Positions 1 through 8,952 of a stretch of 64,000 bases of DNA are shown here, piece after piece (position 1 is the stretch's first letter; each line of letters starts with the position of its first letter). The notes below the pieces were generated by a model. The model was not told where the DNA came from. It worked only from the letters and a program-made list of their open reading frames with translations, and did no database searches. The stretch is from JBCBKL01 sp038521825 (GTDB taxonomy: Bacteria; Pseudomonadota; Alphaproteobacteria; Rhodobacterales; Rhodobacteraceae): assembly GCA_038521825.1 (NCBI GenBank), contig JBCBKL010000014.1, positions 1 through 64,000 on the forward strand, read 5' to 3'. Made by a program: the position numbers and the translations under genes.

Positions 1-9
1 AGGGATCAT
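1..9 (-). CDS. ureB: Urease subunit beta, first three codons only (partial)
   Basis: The minus strand reads ATG ATC CCT into the left edge, starting 10 bases after the ureA stop. Met-Ile-Pro is the usual opening of UreB, and ureB normally follows ureA in ureDABC operons. Only three codons are visible, so the call rests on position and this tripeptide. It cannot be tested inside the window. Confidence 0.5.
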
Positions 10-18
10 GTTGGTACC

Positions 19-321
19 TCAGCGGATCGGGTTGTGGACAGTTACGAGCTTGGTGCCGTCCGGGAACGTCGCTTCGACCTGAACGTCGTGGATCATCTCG
101 GGTACACCTTCCATGCACTGCTCGCGGGTGATGATCTGCGCGCCGGCCTCCATCATGTCGGCCACGCTGCGCCCGTCGCGCGCGCCTTCGACCACAGCAT
201 CGGTGATGAGCGCGATGGCCTCGGGATGGTTCAACTTGACCCCCCGGGCCAGTCGTTTGCGCGCCACCTCGGCGGCCATGGCCACCAGCAGCTTGTCCTT
301 TTCGCGAGGGGTGAGTTGCAT
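19..321 (-). CDS. ureA: Urease subunit gamma
   Basis: UreA is the small structural subunit of nickel urease, which hydrolyses urea to ammonia and carbamate in the cytoplasm. The 100-residue product is full length for the family and begins MQLTPREKDKL, with the conserved stretches LNHPEAIALI (about residues 30-39), a DAVVEGARDG segment and a C-terminal part ending in DGTKLVTVHNPIR. It lies 3 bases downstream of ureD on the same strand and is followed by the likely start of ureB, so this is the usual ureDAB gene order. Confidence is high because the sequence matches UreA over its whole length. Confidence 0.97.
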   Translation of the reverse strand: MQLTPREKDKLLVAMAAEVARKRLARGVKLNHPEAIALITDAVVEGARDGRSVADMMEAGAQIITREQCMEGVPEMIHDVQVEATFPDGTKLVTVHNPIR

Positions 322-324
322 GGG

Positions 325-1125
325 TTAAAGTCTCCAGCAGATCGGCAGTGTATTGTCGGTCAGGTGGTCCAGCACGGGCAGCAATGCGGATCGCAGTTGA
401 AGCCCGTTGCGGGCGAGGATGCGACCGGCCAGCAGAGCGGGCGCGATCAGGCTTGCCCCACCAGACTCCGGCATTAGGGCTTTAACACGCTCCGAGACCC
501 GCTCAGCCATCGGTCCGGCCACTATCAGGCTGGCCATAGCACGGGCGCCGTTTCCCACAGCGGGTCGGTCGAAATAGGCCGAGAGGTTGCCGGAATGCGA
601 CCAGCCATCGAGAAACTTCAGCGATCGGTCTTGCCAGATCGAAATCCGGTCCGAAAAAGTCGCGTTAACCGTCGTCTCACCCATGGCCGTGCGGCCCAGG
701 ATTAGCGGCTCGAGGATGATCACGTCAGAATCCGGCGCAATCTCAATATCCAGTCGGCGACGTATGGCGCAGCCGTCAAAGAGGATCGTTTCCTGTGGCA
801 GCCAGAACAGCCGCGAACCCTTGTCAGCATTCAGCCTGGTCGTGATGTGACCAACTTCGCCCGGCATGGCCCGGTAGCCGCGTTCGGCCGCCTGCGTCGT
901 GATCGCAAGCCGGGCATTCTTACCGGCGCGGGCTGAGGTCGTAAACCGATCGCCACCTGTAACACCACCAGCGCAATTGACCAGCACCGCGTCAACACGG
1001 CCTGCATCCCGTGTTCGTGGAAAGACGGTCTTGAGAGCGCCGGCCTGAAACAGATCGCCAAGCCTGGTCCCATACGCAGAACCACGGACCGACAGGCGCG
1101 TCTTTCCAATGGCGCGCGGCTGCAT
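325..1125 (-). CDS. ureD: Urease accessory protein UreD
   Basis: UreD (UreH) is the scaffold that binds apo-urease together with UreF and UreG during nickel insertion. The product carries family features such as a VNCAGGVTGGDRF stretch, an ITTQAAERGYR stretch and LFWLPQETILFDG. The start is uncertain. ATG at 1125 gives MQPRAIGKTRLSV, the expected UreD beginning, and a 266-residue protein. An upstream in-frame TTG at 1218 would add 31 residues of poorly conserved, AT-richer sequence. No strong ribosome binding site favours either. It is the first gene of the urease operon in this window, with the LacI-type gene ending about 160 bases upstream on the same strand. Confidence 0.93.
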   Translation of the reverse strand: MQPRAIGKTRLSVRGSAYGTRLGDLFQAGALKTVFPRTRDAGRVDAVLVNCAGGVTGGDRFTTSARAGKNARLAITTQAAERGYRAMPGEVGHITTRLNADKGSRLFWLPQETILFDGCAIRRRLDIEIAPDSDVIILEPLILGRTAMGETTVNATFSDRISIWQDRSLKFLDGWSHSGNLSAYFDRPAVGNGARAMASLIVAGPMAERVSERVKALMPESGGASLIAPALLAGRILARNGLQLRSALLPVLDHLTDNTLPICWRL

Positions 1126-1284
1126 CGGCGCAAGGGCCGGTGGTTTTTCTAATGCAGTGATAGGACTGGCTCTCTTTGACTTGTTCGGGATAACAGCATG
1201 TGGTGTCGACCCAGCCAAGCCATTCCGGCGCGTTACGGCGCATATGCAGGCAAGCTGCCCGGTTTTTGGGCAGGTGCTAAGGGC

Positions 1285-2331
1285 CTATCGGTCGACTGGT
1301 TCCGGGGTCGCGGCGATGCCTGTTGATCCGCCCAGAACAAGGTCGGCCTCCCACAACTCTTGGACATGCGGTAGCGTCGGGTTGCCGATACGCTCGATAA
1401 GGATTTCGGCGCATCGTCTGCCCGCGTCACGGACGGATGAGCGTGTGGCCGTGTAGGTCGGCGCACCCGGATCGCCGTTGGGCAGGGCCGAGATCGCGTC
1501 GTCATAACAAACCACAGACACATCTGAGCCGATCTTCAGCCCCCGATCTTCGAGCGCGCGCCGAATTCCAAGGGTAGGAACGATCGAGGAGGAGACGAAC
1601 GCGGTCACGGGCTCATCGAGGTCAAGCATGGTGCAGGCGGCCTCATATCCGTTGGGCTCGGTCATTTCGCCCGAGGTCATCAGATCCGGATCTGCCGGTA
1701 CGCCCTTGGCGGCCAAGGCGGACAGGTAACCGGCGCGCCGTCTCGCGGCGAAATCCATATGCTCGAACCCGTTGACCAGCCCAATGCGCCGGTGGCCGAG
1801 ATCCAGAAGGTAGGACGTCGCGCGCTCAACCGCGCGGCGATTGTTGACGTCGAGCCAGCTATAGGCGGACTCCACGCCAGTGGATCGCCCATGTACCAGA
1901 AACGGAATGCCAAGTTCATTCAGGAGAGGGATACGCGGATCGTTCTGTATCGGTCCATGTACAATGATCCCGTCGACCTTTTGGCGTTGTGCGATGTCGC
2001 GATAGGTCTGCACCTCGTCCTGGTCCGCAACCATGGACACAACCATGTCATAGCCGTGTTGGGCGTAGACTTCGCTTGCACCTGCCACAAAGTCTGAAAA
2101 GACGACGTTGACCATCTCATGTTGCGATGAACTGGGGATCACGTGGCCGATTGCCATACTGCGGCCGGTGGCAAGCTGCTGGGCACGGGCATTTGGTCGA
2201 TAATCGTATCGCCGGGCTGCATCCTTGACCTTTTTTCGCGTCGCTTCGCTGACTTCAGGATAGTCATTGAGCGCGCGGCTGACCGTAGTCTGTGAAAGGT
2301 TCAGCAGTTGAGCAAGCTCGCGAAGGTTCAT
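1285..2331 (-). CDS. aglR: LacI-family repressor of the alpha-glucoside operon
   Basis: A LacI/GalR transcription factor of 348 residues. It starts MNLRELAQLLNLSQTTVSRA, a typical LacI helix-turn-helix, followed by a hinge near residue 50 and a periplasmic-binding-protein-like sugar-sensing domain (about residues 55-340). ATG at 2331 is chosen because it places the helix-turn-helix at the very N-terminus as in the family; an earlier in-frame codon at 2370 would run through the palindrome at 2347-2358. It is divergent from aglE, the arrangement of aglR and aglEFGAK in Sinorhizobium meliloti. It probably represses the agl genes and itself through the two palindromes in the divergent region. The inducer is inferred to be an alpha-glucoside. 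Confidence 0.9.
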   Translation of the reverse strand: MNLRELAQLLNLSQTTVSRALNDYPEVSEATRKKVKDAARRYDYRPNARAQQLATGRSMAIGHVIPSSSQHEMVNVVFSDFVAGASEVYAQHGYDMVVSMVADQDEVQTYRDIAQRQKVDGIIVHGPIQNDPRIPLLNELGIPFLVHGRSTGVESAYSWLDVNNRRAVERATSYLLDLGHRRIGLVNGFEHMDFAARRRAGYLSALAAKGVPADPDLMTSGEMTEPNGYEAACTMLDLDEPVTAFVSSSIVPTLGIRRALEDRGLKIGSDVSVVCYDDAISALPNGDPGAPTYTATRSSVRDAGRRCAEILIERIGNPTLPHVQELWEADLVLGGSTGIAATPEPVDR

Positions 2332-2346
2332 GGCCTCTTTGATCTC

Positions 2347-2358
2347 CAAAGCGCTTTG
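2347..2358. promoter_or_regulatory. Putative LacI-type operator in the aglR leader
   Basis: CAAAGCGCTTTG is a perfect 12-base palindrome with a central CG, the form of LacI-family operators. It ends 16 bases before the chosen aglR start, so binding there would autoregulate aglR. A second copy with one base changed lies upstream of aglE. Binding itself is inferred. Confidence 0.6.
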
Positions 2359-2465
2359 AAGTGCGACCATACGCTAGCCAACGATTGTCCAAAGGTCAAA
2401 GCGGATCGCAATGCGACTTTGGGTTGATGGCCTTCACGTTATGGTCTGATGGAATTGGCTCTCAG

Positions 2466-2471
2466 TTGACA
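2466..2471 (+). promoter_or_regulatory. Possible -35 element for aglE
   Basis: TTGACA matches the sigma-70 -35 consensus and lies 118 bases before the aglE start. No good -10 hexamer sits at 16-18 bases; CACTTT at 2489-2494 is the best available. The operator at 2504-2515 would fall about where transcription starts if this is the promoter. Confidence 0.35.
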
Positions 2472-2503
2472 GGATGCTGGGATTGCGTCACTTTTTCCCT
2501 ATC

Positions 2504-2515
2504 CAAACCGCTTTG
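2504..2515. promoter_or_regulatory. Putative LacI-type operator upstream of aglE
   Basis: CAAACCGCTTTG differs by one base from the palindrome at 2347-2358 and, with its flanks, reads CCAAACCGCTTTGG. It is 68 bases before the aglE start and downstream of a TTGACA box, a good position for repression. The spacing between the two sites is 157 bases centre to centre, which would allow looping; that is inference. Confidence 0.58.
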
Positions 2516-2583
2516 GGACCGATTCTTGGGCCCTGGGGCAAAGGGCAAAAATACACGGCCTGCGGGTCGCTTGGGAGGAAATC

Positions 2584-3927
2584 ATGAAGGCACGTCTGTT
2601 TGCCGGTGCGGGCGCACTGGCACTTCTTGCTGGCTTTGCGCAGGCCGGTGGCCACCAGCCATTTGCGATTGGTGAAGGCGATTTTAACTGGGATAGCTAC
2701 AACGCTTTCGCAGAAAAATGGGATCTGACGGGCCAGACCGTCACGATCACAGGACCCTGGACAGGTCTCGACAACGACAACGCAACCGCGGTGCTCAGCT
2801 ATTTCGAAAGCGCGACCGGGGCGACCGTAAACTATTCCGGGTCCGATTCGTTCGAACAGGACATCGTCATATCGACCCGTGCCGGCTCGGCACCCAACGT
2901 TGCGGTCTTCCCGCAGCCGGGATTGGCCGCCGACATGGCTTCGCAGGGCTTCCTGACACCTCTGGCTGACGGCACCGGCGACTGGATTGTCGACAATTAC
3001 GCGGCAGGTCAATCATGGGTCGATCTGGGAACATATGCGGACCAAAGCGGTTCGGACGCGCTCTTTGGTTTTTTCTACAAAGTCGATGTCAAATCGCTGG
3101 TCTGGTATTCGCCAGAGGCCTTTGACGAGATGGGCTATGACGTGCCTGAATCGATGGAAGCCTTGAAGGCCCTGACTGATCAAATCGTCGCCGATGGCGG
3201 TACGCCTTGGTGCATTGGCTTGGGGTCGGGTGCTGCAACGGGCTGGCCGGCGACAGACTGGGTTGAAGATTTCATGTTGCGCACCGCCACGCCCGAACAA
3301 TACGACGCCTGGGTCTCGAACGAGATGAAGTTTGACGATCCGGTTGTTGTCGGTGCGATCGAAGAATACGGCTATTTCGCGCGCAATGACACCTATGTCG
3401 ATGGCGGCGCTTCGGCCGTAGCCAACACCGACTTCCGTGACAGCCCTGCGGGCCTCTTCTCGATCCCGCCGAAATGCTACATGCATCGTCAGGCATCGTT
3501 CATTCCGACCTTCTTCCCGGAAGATGCAGAGGCCGATTTCTTCTATTTCCCGGCCTATGACGGCAAGGATCTTGGGCGCCCGGTTCTGGGCGCGGGCACA
3601 TTGTGGGCGATCACCAACCCGTCGGATGGAGCGAATGCTCTGATCGAGTATCTGCAGACGCCTATCGCACATGAAACGTGGATGGCGCTTTCGGGGTTCC
3701 TGACACCGCACTCGGGCGTCAACACATCGCTTTACGCCAACGAAACCAACAAGGCGCTTGGCGACATTCTGTTGAATGCGACGACCTTCCGCTTTGACGG
3801 CTCTGACCTGATGCCAGGTGAGATTGGTGCGGGCGCATTCTGGACAGGCATGGTCGACTACACGACCGGCAAGGATGCTGCGGCTGTCGCATCCGAAATC
3901 CAGGCCCGCTGGGAATCGATTCAGTAA
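2584..3927 (+). CDS. aglE: Alpha-glucoside ABC transporter, substrate-binding protein
   Basis: Periplasmic binding protein of family 1 (maltose/sugar type), 447 residues. The first 22 residues are a signal peptide (MKARLFAGAGALALLAGFAQ, cleavage near AQA-G). The mature part shows the two-domain extracellular solute-binding fold, with family-typical regions such as AVFPQPGLAADMA and LVWYSPEAFDEMGY. A GGAGG ribosome site lies 6 bases before the ATG. It is the first gene of aglEFGAK and delivers disaccharide alpha-glucosides (sucrose, maltose, trehalose in the studied S. meliloti system) to AglF/AglG. The exact substrate range here is inferred from synteny. A hairpin follows the gene and may stabilise its mRNA. 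Confidence 0.93.
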   Translation: MKARLFAGAGALALLAGFAQAGGHQPFAIGEGDFNWDSYNAFAEKWDLTGQTVTITGPWTGLDNDNATAVLSYFESATGATVNYSGSDSFEQDIVISTRAGSAPNVAVFPQPGLAADMASQGFLTPLADGTGDWIVDNYAAGQSWVDLGTYADQSGSDALFGFFYKVDVKSLVWYSPEAFDEMGYDVPESMEALKALTDQIVADGGTPWCIGLGSGAATGWPATDWVEDFMLRTATPEQYDAWVSNEMKFDDPVVVGAIEEYGYFARNDTYVDGGASAVANTDFRDSPAGLFSIPPKCYMHRQASFIPTFFPEDAEADFFYFPAYDGKDLGRPVLGAGTLWAITNPSDGANALIEYLQTPIAHETWMALSGFLTPHSGVNTSLYANETNKALGDILLNATTFRFDGSDLMPGEIGAGAFWTGMVDYTTGKDAAAVASEIQARWESIQ

Positions 3928-3938
3928 GATCACGATCG

Positions 3939-3958
3939 GGGGCGGCGCAGGCCGCCCC
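3939..3958 (+). terminator. Hairpin between aglE and aglF
   Basis: Perfect 8-bp stem (GGGGCGGC / GCCGCCCC) with a four-base loop, 12 bases after the aglE stop. There is no U-tract, so it is more likely an mRNA-stabilising or partial attenuating element. It would keep the binding-protein message more abundant than that of the permeases, a common arrangement in import operons. Confidence 0.6.
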
Positions 3959-3984
3959 GGACCAGACTACAGGGGGGAATAGCC

Positions 3985-4965
3985 ATGTCACCGATGCTGC
4001 AAGGTATCATCACGATCATCCTGGGCGTGGGTGGCTGCGTTGGTTACTTCTTCCTTTCGAACCTTGTTCTAGACAGGTTCATCTTTCCTCCCAGGGGCGA
4101 GGATCTGGGCAAGAACATCAACCGGGCCAACATGGTGCGGCCTTGGCTGTTCCTCTTGCCTGCGATCCTCGCCTTGGGTCTGTACCTCGTCTACCCGGTG
4201 GTCGGTTCGTTCTGGCGCTCGCTCTTCAACCGCGCGGGGGATGAGTTTATCGGCTTCGGCAATTATCAGGTGATGTTCGCCGATAGCGGATTTCAAACTG
4301 CGCTTTTCAACAACTTTCTCTGGGTTCTGGTCGTCCCGGCGATGTCGACCTTTCTGGGTCTCCTCGTCGCTCAACTGACCGATAGGCTGAGCTGGGGCAA
4401 CATCGCGAAGTCCCTGATTTTCATGCCAATGGCGATCTCGTTTGTAGGCGCATCCCTGATCTGGAAATTCGTCTATGCTAACAATGCCGATATCGGCATC
4501 ATCAACGCGATCCGTGAATTCCTTGGCGCATCACAGCCGCTTGATGTGCTTCAAGTCGCGTTCTGGAACAACTTCTTTCTCATGGTCATCCTGATCTGGA
4601 TCCAGACAGGATTTGCCATGGTCATTCTGAGCGCGGCGCTGCGGGGCATTCCAGAAGAGACGGTCGAGGCGGCGATCCTGGATGGTGCCAATCCGTTGCA
4701 GGTCTTCTTCCGTATCAAGGTCCCCCAGATCAAAAGCACGATCATGGTGGTCTGGACCACGATCACCATCCTCGTGCTCAAGGTTTTTGATATCGTCTAC
4801 ACGATGACAGGTGGCAATTTCGGCACCGATATCCTGCCCAGCTACATGATGTCGTACATGTTCCGGGATGACGGGCGTGCAACTGCCGTGGCCTTCGTGA
4901 TCATGCTGATCGTCTTGCCGGTCATGATCTGGAACATCCGTCAAGCCCGCGAGGAGTTGAGATAG
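3985..4965 (+). CDS. aglF: Alpha-glucoside ABC transporter permease
   Basis: MalF-type inner-membrane permease of 326 residues with several transmembrane helices, one at the N-terminus (about residues 5-25) and the core from residue 50 onward. The cytoplasmic EAA loop that contacts the ATPase reads EETVEAAILDGANPLQVFF (about residues 222-240). It has an N-terminal extension before the typical sugar-permease start (NMVRPWLFLLPA), as AglF proteins do. The start has a GGGGGA ribosome site 8-9 bases upstream. It lies after the aglE hairpin and 2 bases before aglG, and would form the channel with AglG. Confidence 0.93.
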   Translation: MSPMLQGIITIILGVGGCVGYFFLSNLVLDRFIFPPRGEDLGKNINRANMVRPWLFLLPAILALGLYLVYPVVGSFWRSLFNRAGDEFIGFGNYQVMFADSGFQTALFNNFLWVLVVPAMSTFLGLLVAQLTDRLSWGNIAKSLIFMPMAISFVGASLIWKFVYANNADIGIINAIREFLGASQPLDVLQVAFWNNFFLMVILIWIQTGFAMVILSAALRGIPEETVEAAILDGANPLQVFFRIKVPQIKSTIMVVWTTITILVLKVFDIVYTMTGGNFGTDILPSYMMSYMFRDDGRATAVAFVIMLIVLPVMIWNIRQAREELR

Positions 4966-4967
4966 CC

Positions 4968-6089
4968 ATGGAAGAGATTGCAGGCACAAAACCGGCGCTT
5001 CGGTGGGTCACCAACCTTTCGGTCATCTTTCTCGTCGTTCTCTGGCTTGTCCCGACGATCGGGCTCCTGGTGTCGTCGTTCCGAGACCGCGATCAGATCT
5101 CGGCCTCGGGTTGGTGGCTGGCACCATTCCCGGTCGAACAGAACTTCCGTTATCGCGCGCCGGCGGATGACGTAACGCGTGATGGCGATCTCTATGTCAT
5201 CGAGGGCAACGTGTTCGAGAATGGGGGCGTGATCGTGCGCTTTGGCGGGACACGGGGCAATCCCACGGCCGTGGCCGCCGGTGAGACCGCAGAGCTGACC
5301 AAGGGCCGCAGCCTGATGGTCGAGGCCAACGGCGATTTCCGCTATACGTCACCCGAAGAAATCTCTCGCGATCCAAGCATTTATTTTTCGTCCGCGACGC
5401 CGCCCGAATTCTCGCGCGACAACTATCGGACGATACTCGCGTCCGACAACATGGATCGCGCGTTCATCAACACACTCACGGTAACCATTCCGGCCACGAT
5501 CATTCCCATCCTGATCGCGGCCTTCGCAGCTTATGCGCTCGCTTGGATGGATTTTGCGGGCCGCGGGCTGCTGATCGCGATTGTGGTCGGTTTGCTTGTG
5601 GTCCCGCTTCAACTGGCCCTTGTGCCGCTATTACAACTGCACAATCGGGTCGGGATCGGTCAGAGCTTTCTGGGGATATGGATGGCCCATACCGGGTTTG
5701 GCATGCCGCTGGCCATTTATCTCTTGCGCAACTACATGGTCGGCCTGCCGCGTGACATCATCGAAAGCGCCAAGGTCGACGGGGCGACCGACTTTCAGGT
5801 GTTCACGCGGATTGTCCTTCCGCTCAGCTTTCCGGCGCTCGCGTCCTTCGCGATTTTCCAGTTCCTGTGGACATGGAACGATTTGCTGGTCGCCAAGGTC
5901 TTTCTGCCCTCGAATTCGGAAAGCTGGGTTATGACGGTGAAGATCGCGGATGACCTTCTTGGGTCCCGCGGTGGCGACTGGGGCATTCTCGCGGCAGCGG
6001 CCTTCATCTCGATCGCGGTGCCGCTGATCGTCTTCTTCACGATGCAGCGATATCTGGTACGCGGCCTGTTGGCTGGTTCGGTTAAGTAA
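4968..6089 (+). CDS. aglG: Alpha-glucoside ABC transporter permease
   Basis: MalG-type permease of 373 residues. TM1 lies near residues 15-35. A periplasmic insert of about 100 residues (roughly 50-155) separates it from the remaining helices, making the protein longer than ordinary MalG permeases of about 280 residues; AglG proteins are known to be long. The EAA loop is DIIESAKVDGATDFQVFTRI (about residues 262-281). It starts 2 bases after the aglF stop and probably pairs with AglF. The insert could contact AglE or substrate, which is speculation. Confidence 0.92.
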   Translation: MEEIAGTKPALRWVTNLSVIFLVVLWLVPTIGLLVSSFRDRDQISASGWWLAPFPVEQNFRYRAPADDVTRDGDLYVIEGNVFENGGVIVRFGGTRGNPTAVAAGETAELTKGRSLMVEANGDFRYTSPEEISRDPSIYFSSATPPEFSRDNYRTILASDNMDRAFINTLTVTIPATIIPILIAAFAAYALAWMDFAGRGLLIAIVVGLLVVPLQLALVPLLQLHNRVGIGQSFLGIWMAHTGFGMPLAIYLLRNYMVGLPRDIIESAKVDGATDFQVFTRIVLPLSFPALASFAIFQFLWTWNDLLVAKVFLPSNSESWVMTVKIADDLLGSRGGDWGILAAAAFISIAVPLIVFFTMQRYLVRGLLAGSVK

Positions 6090-6103
6090 CGGGATTGTCC
6101 CTG

Positions 6104-7762
6104 ATGACAAAAATGGAACCCATAGCGATGCCTCACAGACCCGGCACGACGGACAAGGATTGGTGGCGCGGCGCGGTGATCTATCAGATTTACCCGCGCA
6201 GCTACCAAGACAGCAACGGCGACGGGATCGGGGATCTGTTGGGGATTGTTCAGCGGCTGCCGCACATCGCGTCGCTGGGTGTCGATGCAGTCTGGATTTC
6301 GCCGTTCTTCACGTCACCTATGAAGGACTTCGGATACGACGTCAGTGACTATTGCGATGTTGATCCGATGTTCGGCAGTCTAGCTGATTTCGACGCCGTT
6401 ATCGATACTGCGCACAGGCTGGGGCTGAAGGTCATGATCGATCTGGTGCTCAGCCACACGAGCGACCAGCATCCCTGGTTCGTGGAAAGCCGGACCAACC
6501 GTGAAAACCCCAAAGCGGACTGGTACGTCTGGGCTGATCCAAAGCCTGATGGCACACCGCCGAACAACTGGCTGTCGATCTTTGGCGGGCCGGCCTGGCA
6601 GTGGGACGCGCGGCGCGAGCAATACTTTCTTCACAACTTTCTGACGTCCCAGCCGGATCTGAATTTTCACAACGATGAGGTTCAGCAGGCCTTGTTGGAT
6701 GTCACCCGTTTCTGGCTGGATCGCGGTGTCGATGGATTCCGGCTCGATACGATCAACTTCTACTTTGCCGACAAGGATCTGCGCGACAATCCTGCCCTGC
6801 CGCCGGAAAAGCGAAATGCGACCATTGCGCCGTCGGTAAATCCCTACAATCACCAGGAACACCTTCATTCCAAGAACCAGCCCGAGAACCTTGATTTTCT
6901 GGCCCGGTTCCGTGCCCTGCTTGATGAATACCCCGCGGCCGCTGCCGTGGGTGAGGTTGGCGACGCGCAGAAGGGGCTCGAAATTCTCGGGCAATACACC
7001 AACGGCGATGACCACATCCACATGTGTTATGCCTTTGAGTTCCTTGCGCGTGACCCACTGACGGCCGAGCGTGTGGTCGAAGTCATGCGCCGCCTCGACG
7101 GCGAGGCGCCCGATGGCTGGGCCTGCTGGGCGTTCTCCAATCATGACGTCGTGCGGCATGTGACCCGCTGGAACCTGCCGCTGGCGGCTCAGCGTCTTTA
7201 TACAACGATGATGATGTGCCTGCGGGGTTCGATCTGCCTCTATCAGGGTGAAGAACTCGGTCTGCCAGAGGCCGATATCGACTTCGAAGACCTACAGGAC
7301 CCTTACGGCATCGAATTCTGGCCCGAGTTCAAGGGCCGGGACGGGTGCCGCACCCCCATGGTGTGGGAGGCGTCGAACCAGAATGGCGGGTTTTCGGACG
7401 CCCAACCGTGGTTGCCGGTGAACCATGAACATCTCAACCGCGCCGTCGCCTATCAAGAGGCAGACCCGGCCGCATTGCTGCATCACTACCGCCGGGCCAT
7501 CGCCTTTCGCCGCACCCATCCGGAACTCATCAAGGGTGAGCACCTCGATGTCACGGCAACCGGCGCGGTTCTGAGCTTTGCCCGGCGGCATCAGGGCGCT
7601 GAGCTTTTCTGCGCCTTCAACATTAGCGGCGAGCCCGCGATCATCGATATGCCAGCGGGCACGTGGTTGCCCGTCGGGGCAGAATTGGGGTCAACCGGCC
7701 CTGCGCCAGATGGCAAGGTGCATCTGGGTCCGTGGCAACCGTGCCTGGTCCAAAGGCAATAA
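6104..7762 (+). CDS. aglA: Alpha-glucosidase, glycoside hydrolase family 13
   Basis: Cytoplasmic GH13 enzyme of about 552 residues that would hydrolyse imported alpha-glucosides such as sucrose or maltose. All four GH13 regions are present: DLVLSHTSDQH (region I), GFRLDTINFYFAD with the nucleophile Asp (II), VGEVGD with the acid/base Glu (III) and FSNHDVVR (IV). The family opening DWWRGAVIYQIYPRS lies near residue 19. There is no signal peptide, as expected for an enzyme acting after uptake. Possible starts are ATG at 6104, 6113 and 6128; 6104 has GGGA 9 bases upstream and 6128 has GGAA. The gene follows aglG by 14 bases and precedes aglK by 19. Confidence 0.94.
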   Translation: MTKMEPIAMPHRPGTTDKDWWRGAVIYQIYPRSYQDSNGDGIGDLLGIVQRLPHIASLGVDAVWISPFFTSPMKDFGYDVSDYCDVDPMFGSLADFDAVIDTAHRLGLKVMIDLVLSHTSDQHPWFVESRTNRENPKADWYVWADPKPDGTPPNNWLSIFGGPAWQWDARREQYFLHNFLTSQPDLNFHNDEVQQALLDVTRFWLDRGVDGFRLDTINFYFADKDLRDNPALPPEKRNATIAPSVNPYNHQEHLHSKNQPENLDFLARFRALLDEYPAAAAVGEVGDAQKGLEILGQYTNGDDHIHMCYAFEFLARDPLTAERVVEVMRRLDGEAPDGWACWAFSNHDVVRHVTRWNLPLAAQRLYTTMMMCLRGSICLYQGEELGLPEADIDFEDLQDPYGIEFWPEFKGRDGCRTPMVWEASNQNGGFSDAQPWLPVNHEHLNRAVAYQEADPAALLHHYRRAIAFRRTHPELIKGEHLDVTATGAVLSFARRHQGAELFCAFNISGEPAIIDMPAGTWLPVGAELGSTGPAPDGKVHLGPWQPCLVQRQ

Positions 7763-7781
7763 GAACCGAAAGGGGGGGAAC

Positions 7782-8879
7782 ATGGCAGAGCTTCTGCTGC
7801 AGGATGTCGGAAAAGCCTACGGTGGCACCGTTGAGGTTCTCAAGAACATCAATCTGGAAATCGAACGCGGTGAGCTGATCGTTTTCGTCGGCCCGTCGGG
7901 CTGTGGCAAATCCACCCTTTTGCGGATGATTGCCGGACTGGAAAAGATCACCGCGGGTGATCTCTTTATCGAAGGCGTGCGGATGAATGACGTCCCTCCC
8001 GCGCAGCGCGGGATTGCGATGGTATTCCAATCCTACGCGCTCTATCCGCACATGACCGTGCGCGAAAACATGGCGTTCGCCCTGAAGCTCGCCAAAAAGA
8101 CCAAGGCCGAGATTGACGAGGCGGTTGCCGGCGCGGCCAAGGCACTTCAGCTTGACCCCTATCTCGACCGGTTGCCGAAGGCGCTGTCCGGTGGCCAACG
8201 TCAGCGAGTGGCGATCGGGCGATCGATCGTGCGCGACCCGAAGGTTTATCTGTTTGACGAACCGCTCTCGAACCTCGATGCCGCTTTGCGGGTCGCGACC
8301 CGGATCGAGATTGCGCAACTTAAGGAATCTATGCCCGATTCCACCATGATCTACGTCACCCACGACCAGGTTGAAGCGATGACACTGGCCAGCCGCATCG
8401 TCGTTTTGGCCAACAAGGGGATCGCCCAATTCGGCACGCCGCTGGAACTCTATCAAACGCCTGAGAATGAATTTGTCGCGCGGTTTATCGGCTCACCTGC
8501 CATGAACCTGATGCCTGGCATCGTGACCGGCACCGGCGAACAGACGACGGTCGAGCTGGCCGCGGGTGAGGGCGGGATTCTAGCGAACATCCCGACGCGC
8601 GACAGTGATATCGGCATGGAAGTAAATGTCGGCATCCGCCCCGAGGATATGGTGATTACCGAGGGCGAAGACTTTGCATATGCAGGCACGGTCGATATCA
8701 CCGAGGCCCTGGGCGAGGTGACCCAGATCTACTTTGCGCGCGAAGCCCCCGACAAGGATCCGGTCATTGCCAAGCTGCCCGGGATCCACTCCGGCTTGCG
8801 CGGAAAGACGCTCAGGATGACTGCGGACCCCTCCAAGCTGCACCTCTTTGCGAACGGACAGTCGCTGCTCTATCGATAG
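7782..8879 (+). CDS. aglK: Alpha-glucoside ABC transporter ATPase
   Basis: MalK-type ATPase of 365 residues that energises AglF/AglG. It shows Walker A GPSGCGKST (about residues 36-44), the signature LSGGQRQRVAIGRS, Walker B VYLFDEPLSNLDA and the switch His in YVTHDQ. The C-terminal third (from about residue 240) is the TOBE/regulatory domain of the CUT1 family. The ATG at 7782 is chosen because AGGGGGGGAA precedes it and it gives the family start MAELLLQDVGK; the reading frame is open upstream, but that part overlaps aglA and is not conserved. Last gene of the agl operon; 73 bases with no clear terminator separate it from tamA. Confidence 0.95.
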   Translation: MAELLLQDVGKAYGGTVEVLKNINLEIERGELIVFVGPSGCGKSTLLRMIAGLEKITAGDLFIEGVRMNDVPPAQRGIAMVFQSYALYPHMTVRENMAFALKLAKKTKAEIDEAVAGAAKALQLDPYLDRLPKALSGGQRQRVAIGRSIVRDPKVYLFDEPLSNLDAALRVATRIEIAQLKESMPDSTMIYVTHDQVEAMTLASRIVVLANKGIAQFGTPLELYQTPENEFVARFIGSPAMNLMPGIVTGTGEQTTVELAAGEGGILANIPTRDSDIGMEVNVGIRPEDMVITEGEDFAYAGTVDITEALGEVTQIYFAREAPDKDPVIAKLPGIHSGLRGKTLRMTADPSKLHLFANGQSLLYR

Positions 8880-8952
8880 GGCATGGTCTTTCGCCCACGC
8901 GGCGTCCTAAAACGTCCCAAGCACCTTTGGTGAATATTGGAATGACGTCACG

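Noticed and set aside
3013..3933. Minus-strand open frame of 306 codons under aglE
   Set aside because: Antisense to a full-length binding protein; the translation is Arg-rich without features.
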